Assembly (NCBI GenBank): GCA_009774735.1
Contig: VSOH01000091.1
Span: forward strand, 1 to 6,404
Direction of reading: 5' to 3'
From: Clostridiales bacterium
GTDB taxonomy: Bacteria; Bacillota_A; Clostridia; Oscillospirales; Acutalibacteraceae
DNA: 6,404 nucleotides
Below, piece after piece: positions 4,183 to 6,404 of this stretch (its first letter is position 1; each line of letters begins with the position of its first letter). A program made the translations under genes and the position numbers. A model generated the notes under the pieces. That model saw only the letters and a list, made by a program, of their open reading frames with translations, did no database searches and was not told the origin of the DNA.

Positions 4183-5220
4183 ATGGAAAAAAGTTTCAGC
4201 GAAAGCTATGCAGCAGCAGGTGTTGATGTAACTGCCGGCTATAAATCAGTTGAACTGATAAAAGAAAGTGTAAAAAGAACCAATATTGCAGGTGTGCTTG
4301 GCGGTATCGGCGGCTTCGGCGGTATGTTTGAGCTGCCAATCAGCGCGTATAAAAATCCTGTTCTTGTTTCAGGTACGGACGGCGTAGGTACAAAAATCAA
4401 GTTAGCTTTTCTTATGGACAAGCACGATACAGTTGGTATTGACTGTGTGGCAATGTGTGTTAACGACGTTGCCTGCTCAGGTGCTAAGCCGTTATTCTTC
4501 CTTGATTATATTGCCTGCGGAAAAAATTATCCTGAAAAGATTGCTCAGATTGTTGCCGGTGTTGCAGAGGGCTGTGTTCAGTCAGGCTGTGCACTTGTCG
4601 GCGGCGAAACTGCTGAGCATCCGGGTATGATGCCTGATCATGAATATGACCTTGCAGGCTTTACTGTTGGTATCGGCGAAAAGGACAAGCTTGTATCCGG
4701 TGAGCATCTTGCTGAGGGCAATGCTCTTATCGGTGTTGCATCATCAGGTATTCATTCAAACGGCTTTTCTCTTATCAGAAAGGTGTTTGATATTAACGAG
4801 CAGACCATTGCTGTTAAGTATGATGAGCTTGGTACAACCCTTGGTGAAGAGCTTATTACACCTACAAGAATTTATGTTAAGCCTCTTCTTGCACTGATGG
4901 ATGGTGTAAGAGTGAACGCAATTTCACACATCACAGGCGGCGGCTTCTATGAGAATGTTCCGAGAATGTTAAATGACGGTTTCACTGCTGTTATTGAAAA
5001 GGATAAGTGCTTTAAAAAGCCAATTTTTGATTTGATTCAAAAAACAGGCAATATCCCTGAAAGAGATATGTATAATACCTTCAATATGGGTACAGGTCTG
5101 GTTATTGCAGTTGATGCGGATAAGGCAGACGAGGCAGTTCGTATCCTTAAAGCTAACGGCGAGGAGGCAGCCGTTATCGGTGAAATCAAATCAGGTGAAA
5201 AGGGTGTAGAGCTGGTATGA
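4183..5220 (+). CDS. purM: PurM, phosphoribosylformylglycinamidine cyclo-ligase (AIR synthetase)
   Basis: The 345-residue enzyme closes the imidazole ring, converting FGAM plus ATP to AIR, the precursor of the PurE step. The length and all family landmarks are intact: SGTDGVGTKIKLA (63-75), CVNDVACSGAKPLFFLDY (92-109), the GGETAEHPGMM segment (140-150), SSGIHSNGFSLIR (187-199), ITPTRIYVK (225-233), HITGGGFYENVPR (249-261) and NTFNMGTG (298-305). N-terminal and C-terminal halves correspond to the two alpha/beta domains of the PurM/PurL ATP-binding superfamily. The start is two bases after the purE stop, with AAAGGAG (4168-4174) inside the end of purE. Its TGA stop is embedded in the tandem ATGs of purN, so purN translation is likely coupled to it. 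The N-terminal SYAAAGVDVTAGY (8-20) is also standard. Nothing is missing. Confidence 0.97.
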   Translation: MEKSFSESYAAAGVDVTAGYKSVELIKESVKRTNIAGVLGGIGGFGGMFELPISAYKNPVLVSGTDGVGTKIKLAFLMDKHDTVGIDCVAMCVNDVACSGAKPLFFLDYIACGKNYPEKIAQIVAGVAEGCVQSGCALVGGETAEHPGMMPDHEYDLAGFTVGIGEKDKLVSGEHLAEGNALIGVASSGIHSNGFSLIRKVFDINEQTIAVKYDELGTTLGEELITPTRIYVKPLLALMDGVRVNAISHITGGGFYENVPRMLNDGFTAVIEKDKCFKKPIFDLIQKTGNIPERDMYNTFNMGTGLVIAVDADKADEAVRILKANGEEAAVIGEIKSGEKGVELV

Positions 5221-5840
5221 TGAATATTGCTGTTCTTGTTTCCGGCGGCGGAACAAATCTGCAGGCACTTATTGATGCTCAAAACCGCGGTGAAATAAAA
5301 AACGGAAAAATTACCTGTGTTGTTTCATCAAATCCCGATGCCTATGCTCTTGAAAGAGCAAGAAATAATAATATTGAAACAAGGGTTGTTGACCGCAAGA
5401 AATATGATGACCGCGGTGCTTATACTGCTGCTGTTCGTGATGCATTGCTTGCCGTAAAAGCAGACCTCGTGGTTTATGCAGGTTTTATGACAATTCTTGA
5501 TGAGCAGATTGTGGAAGCCTTTCCGAATAAAATGATGAATGTGCATCCTGCACTGATTCCGTCCTTCTGCGGCAAGGGATTTTACGGACTTCATGTTCAC
5601 GATGCCGTGCTTGCAAGCGGTGTTAAATTGACGGGTGCAACTGTTCACTTCGTAACGGAGGACTGCGACGCTGGTCCTATAATCATTCAGAAGGCAATTG
5701 ATGTTAAAAATGATGATACCTCACAGACCCTGCAAAAAAGGGTTATGGAGGAATGTGAGTGGAAAATACTTCCGCAGGCAGTTTCTCTTTTCTGTGAGGG
5801 CAGAATTAAAATAGTCGGCAATAAAACAGAAATTATCTGA
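5217..5840 (+). CDS. purN: PurN, phosphoribosylglycinamide formyltransferase
   Basis: The 207-residue enzyme transfers a formyl group from 10-formyl-tetrahydrofolate to GAR, giving FGAR. The phosphate-binding loop VSGGGTNLQALID (8-20) opens the fold. The catalytic Asn-His-Asp triad appears as N108 and H110 in MMNVHPALIPSF, and D151 in the TEDCDAGPII stretch (147-156). GKGFYGLHVHDAV (119-131) and GATVHFV (140-146) are also typical. Two ATGs are adjacent (5217 and 5220). The first gives a 4-base ATGA overlap with purM, the second a one-base overlap. The ribosome site is weak (AGAG at 5208-5211), which suggests translational coupling to purM either way. The residues C-terminal to the active site have normal length. 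Nine bases separate it from the next gene. Confidence 0.96.
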   Translation: MMNIAVLVSGGGTNLQALIDAQNRGEIKNGKITCVVSSNPDAYALERARNNNIETRVVDRKKYDDRGAYTAAVRDALLAVKADLVVYAGFMTILDEQIVEAFPNKMMNVHPALIPSFCGKGFYGLHVHDAVLASGVKLTGATVHFVTEDCDAGPIIIQKAIDVKNDDTSQTLQKRVMEECEWKILPQAVSLFCEGRIKIVGNKTEII

Positions 5841-5849
5841 GGTGACAAT

Positions 5850-6392
5850 ATGGAGATTAAATCACTGGCTGAAGAGCTTAATACAAATACATATCCCGGC
5901 AGAGGAATTGTTATCGGTAAATCAAAGGATGGCAAAAATGCTGTTATAGCATATTTTATTATGGGCAGAAGTGTGAACAGCCGTAACAGAATTTTTGAGG
6001 TCAATGACAGGGGCGGTATCCGTACAAAGGCTTTTGATGAAAGTAAGATGGAGGATCCAAGCTTAATTATCTATAATCCTGTTCTTAAGCTTGACGGCAA
6101 AACAATCGTAACAAATGGTGATCAGACCGATACAATCTATGATTTTATGCGTGAGGGGCATTGTTATCGTCATGCTCTTCTTACACGTGAATTCGAGCCT
6201 GATGCACCTAATTATACGCCGAGGATTTCAGGTGTTGTTAAGCCGAACGGTGACTACAATCTTTCAATCCTTAAGTCGAATATGGGTAAGCCTCAGTGTT
6301 TAAGATTCTTCTTTGAATATCCGGCCCGGGCCGGTCTTGGACATTTTATTCATACATATAAATGTGATGTTGAGCGTAGTCCGAGCTTTTAA
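5850..6392 (+). CDS. purO: PurO-type IMP cyclohydrolase, apparently truncated by an in-frame TAA
   Basis: The 180-residue frame matches the IMP cyclohydrolase family first known as archaeal PurO (PF07826), which closes FAICAR to IMP, the last step of the pathway. It has an Ntn-hydrolase-like fold unrelated to the usual PurH cyclohydrolase. Visible landmarks: TYPGRGIVIG (14-23), AYFIMGRSVNSRNRIF (34-49), NGDQTDTI (89-96), FEPDAPNYTPRISG (115-128) and AGLGHFIHTY (161-170). The ribosome site GAGGTGA (5839-5845) overlaps the purN stop. After SPSF the frame meets TAA at 6390-6392 and then reads G-E-P-T to the window edge. From memory, homologues read on as PSFEGEP and are roughly 50 to 60 residues longer, so the stop replaces a likely GAA codon. 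It may be a real nonsense mutation, a sequencing or assembly error, or a naturally short form. A monofunctional AICAR formyltransferase gene would be expected downstream. Confidence 0.85.
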   Translation: MEIKSLAEELNTNTYPGRGIVIGKSKDGKNAVIAYFIMGRSVNSRNRIFEVNDRGGIRTKAFDESKMEDPSLIIYNPVLKLDGKTIVTNGDQTDTIYDFMREGHCYRHALLTREFEPDAPNYTPRISGVVKPNGDYNLSILKSNMGKPQCLRFFFEYPARAGLGHFIHTYKCDVERSPSF

Positions 6393-6404
6393 GGCGAGCC
6401 TACA

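Noticed and set aside
4433..4897. Shifted plus-strand frames inside purM (also 2773-3021 and 6115-6303 in other genes)
   Set aside because: Leucine- and valine-rich readings of well-conserved genes in another frame, without their own start signals.
5328..5648. Open frame of 106 codons on the minus strand inside purN
   Set aside because: It is antisense to a fully conserved enzyme, has no ribosome site, and has a composition typical of reversed coding DNA. The same applies to minus-strand frames at 5687-6004, 5037-5282, 4239-4421, 2952-3134, 500-757 and 135-385.
6390..6392. Reassigned stop codon or selenocysteine/pyrrolysine at the purO stop
   Set aside because: The codon is TAA, not TGA or TAG, and TAA ends several other genes here (purE, Nudix, the 85-residue gene), so a normal code is in use.

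Overview
The window comes from a low-GC Gram-positive bacterium, most likely a gut or rumen Clostridia of the Ruminococcaceae/Oscillospirales type. The clues are AT-rich intergenic DNA, strong AGGAGG ribosome sites, TTGACT/TATAAT promoters, a secreted BspA-like leucine-rich-repeat protein with a C-terminal dockerin, and a purine gene cluster that uses a PurO-type IMP cyclohydrolase. The taxonomic placement is inference from gene content; no marker gene is present.

Layout. Positions 1-70 probably hold the last codons of an upstream gene, followed by a strong hairpin terminator (81-113). Next come two overlapping nucleotide 'house-cleaning' genes on +: a MazG-superfamily (COG4997-like) NTP pyrophosphatase (127-444) and a Nudix hydrolase (437-865), closed by a terminator at 870-907. 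A small Xre-type repressor lies on the minus strand (939-1160). It diverges from an unknown 85-residue acidic helical protein on + (1295-1552). Their shared control region carries two near-identical 18-bp palindromes placed in the -35/-10 spacers of two divergent promoters, a compact genetic switch. The unknown gene ends in its own terminator (1577-1611).

A monocistronic-looking secreted protein follows (1680-3584): signal peptide, BspA-like repeats, two beta-type regions, a CxxC segment and a duplicated dockerin calcium motif. This suggests attachment to a cohesin-bearing scaffold or cell surface.

The last part is a tight purine biosynthesis operon, purE-purM-purN-purO, with spacings of 2 bp, a 4-bp overlap and 9 bp. 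PurE makes CAIR, PurM makes AIR, PurN formylates GAR, and PurO closes the ring to IMP. Its promoter (around 3617-3653) overlaps an imperfect inverted repeat that may be an operator. The purO frame stops at 6390-6392, and the next codons in the same frame (GEPT) look like continuation of the family's conserved C-terminal region. The gene therefore appears to carry a nonsense change or sequence error just before the window ends.

No stretch over 300 bases lacks a gene. No tRNA, rRNA, CRISPR array or insertion sequence is visible.
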